Below, one piece after another: positions 6,141-6,309 of a stretch of 6,309 nucleotides of DNA (positions are counted from its first letter, which is position 1; every line of letters begins with the position of its first letter). The DNA lies in contig DAOVOW010000123.1 of NCBI GenBank assembly GCA_030629485.1, positions 1 through 6,309 on the forward strand. The letters run 5' to 3'. The translations under genes and the position numbers were made by a program. The notes under the pieces were generated by a model that ran no database searches, was not told the origin of the DNA, and was given only the letters and a program-made list of their open reading frames with translations. This DNA is from a bacterium (GTDB taxonomy: Bacteria; Zixibacteria; MSB-5A5; GN15; FEB-12).

Positions 6141-6169
6141 AGTATATATCACACACCGCCATTGGTCAA
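6141..6169 (-). promoter_or_regulatory. Sigma70-type promoter for the dockerin gene pair
   Basis: On the minus strand TTGACC (6169-6164) is followed after exactly 17 nt by TATACT (6146-6141). This is five of six consensus matches in each box, in an AT-rich surround. Transcription would start near 6134, giving a leader of about 45 nt before ATG 6089. It is positioned to drive both paralogues. Confidence 0.6.
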
Positions 6170-6189
6170 GTAAAAAGTTGCCGCGGACT

Positions 6190-6309
6190 TTCCCCAAAAA
6201 ATCTGGGGTTGAACAGCGACATTTGGTATTTGTGGTCGGCGTACGTCCCCGTGCGCCGACAACTTCTCGGCGTGAACACGGTAGACGAGGACGTCCACCG
6301 CGCACTAAC
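6190..6309. other. Non-coding region with several hairpins at window edge
   Basis: I see no gene upstream of the promoter. CCCCA (6193-6197) and TGGGG (6204-6208) form a short stem with a 6-nt loop. A much stronger hairpin follows at 6235-6260, and an imperfect one at 6279-6300 (CGGTAGAC, loop GAGGAC, GTCCACCG; one mismatch). The density of GC-rich symmetry suggests a dispersed repeat or a structured RNA continuing beyond the window. Its far boundary is not visible. Confidence 0.45.
6235..6260. repeat. 11-bp GC-rich hairpin
   Basis: Arms GTCGGCGTACG (6235-6245) and CGTGCGCCGAC (6250-6260) enclose the loop TCCC. Ten pairs are Watson-Crick and one is a T-G wobble when read on the + strand. No T-run follows, so an intrinsic terminator is unlikely. 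Confidence 0.75.

Noticed and set aside
6279..6309. Integron attC-like site, because the window ends in ...CTAAC and hairpins are close by
   Set aside because: The ends do not match the RYYYAAC/GTTRRRY core sequences and no second core or cassette ORF is visible.

Overview
The window carries five protein-coding genes, one of them cut by the window edge. No RNA genes, CRISPR arrays or transposases were seen. The best taxonomic hint is the pair of exported proteins whose dockerin-type calcium repeats read 'DI(S/A)DLVYLVDYMF.GGPPL'. From memory this wording is typical of candidate phylum Zixibacteria and relatives in the FCB group, so I infer a Zixibacteria-like, Gram-negative environmental bacterium. 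That is a recollection, not a search result.

Layout: (1) 1-256 (+) is the C-terminal end of an S9-family serine peptidase. (2) 311-2068 (+) is a secreted calcineurin-like phosphoesterase fused to a beta-sandwich and a C-terminal CBM9-like domain; it lies 54 nt behind the peptidase and could share its transcript. (3) 2069-2450 is a convergent intergenic stretch that may hold a decayed gene fragment. (4) 2451-3572 (-) is cyclopropane-fatty-acyl-phospholipid synthase. It is clearly more AT-rich than its neighbours in the blocks counted and has Gln where E. coli Cfa has the active-site His266. (5) 3573-4058 contains the cfa upstream region and then a patch of palindromes and 24-nt tandem repeats that resembles dispersed intergenic repeats. 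(6) 4059-5057 and 5115-6089 (both -) are two paralogous secreted proteins, probably one operon read from about 6134 downward, with a good sigma70-type promoter at 6141-6169. (7) 6170-6309 is non-coding and rich in strong hairpins.

The genes do not form an obvious single pathway. What links several of them is the cell envelope and secretion: an exported phosphoesterase with a carbohydrate-binding-like domain, an enzyme that modifies membrane lipids, and two exported dockerin proteins. The strongest candidate for something undescribed is the paralogous pair. Each has an N-terminal dockerin followed by two copies of an approximately 90-residue cysteine-containing module ([YF]-x-C ... C-x-C-[WFY]-[FY]) that I cannot assign to a named family.
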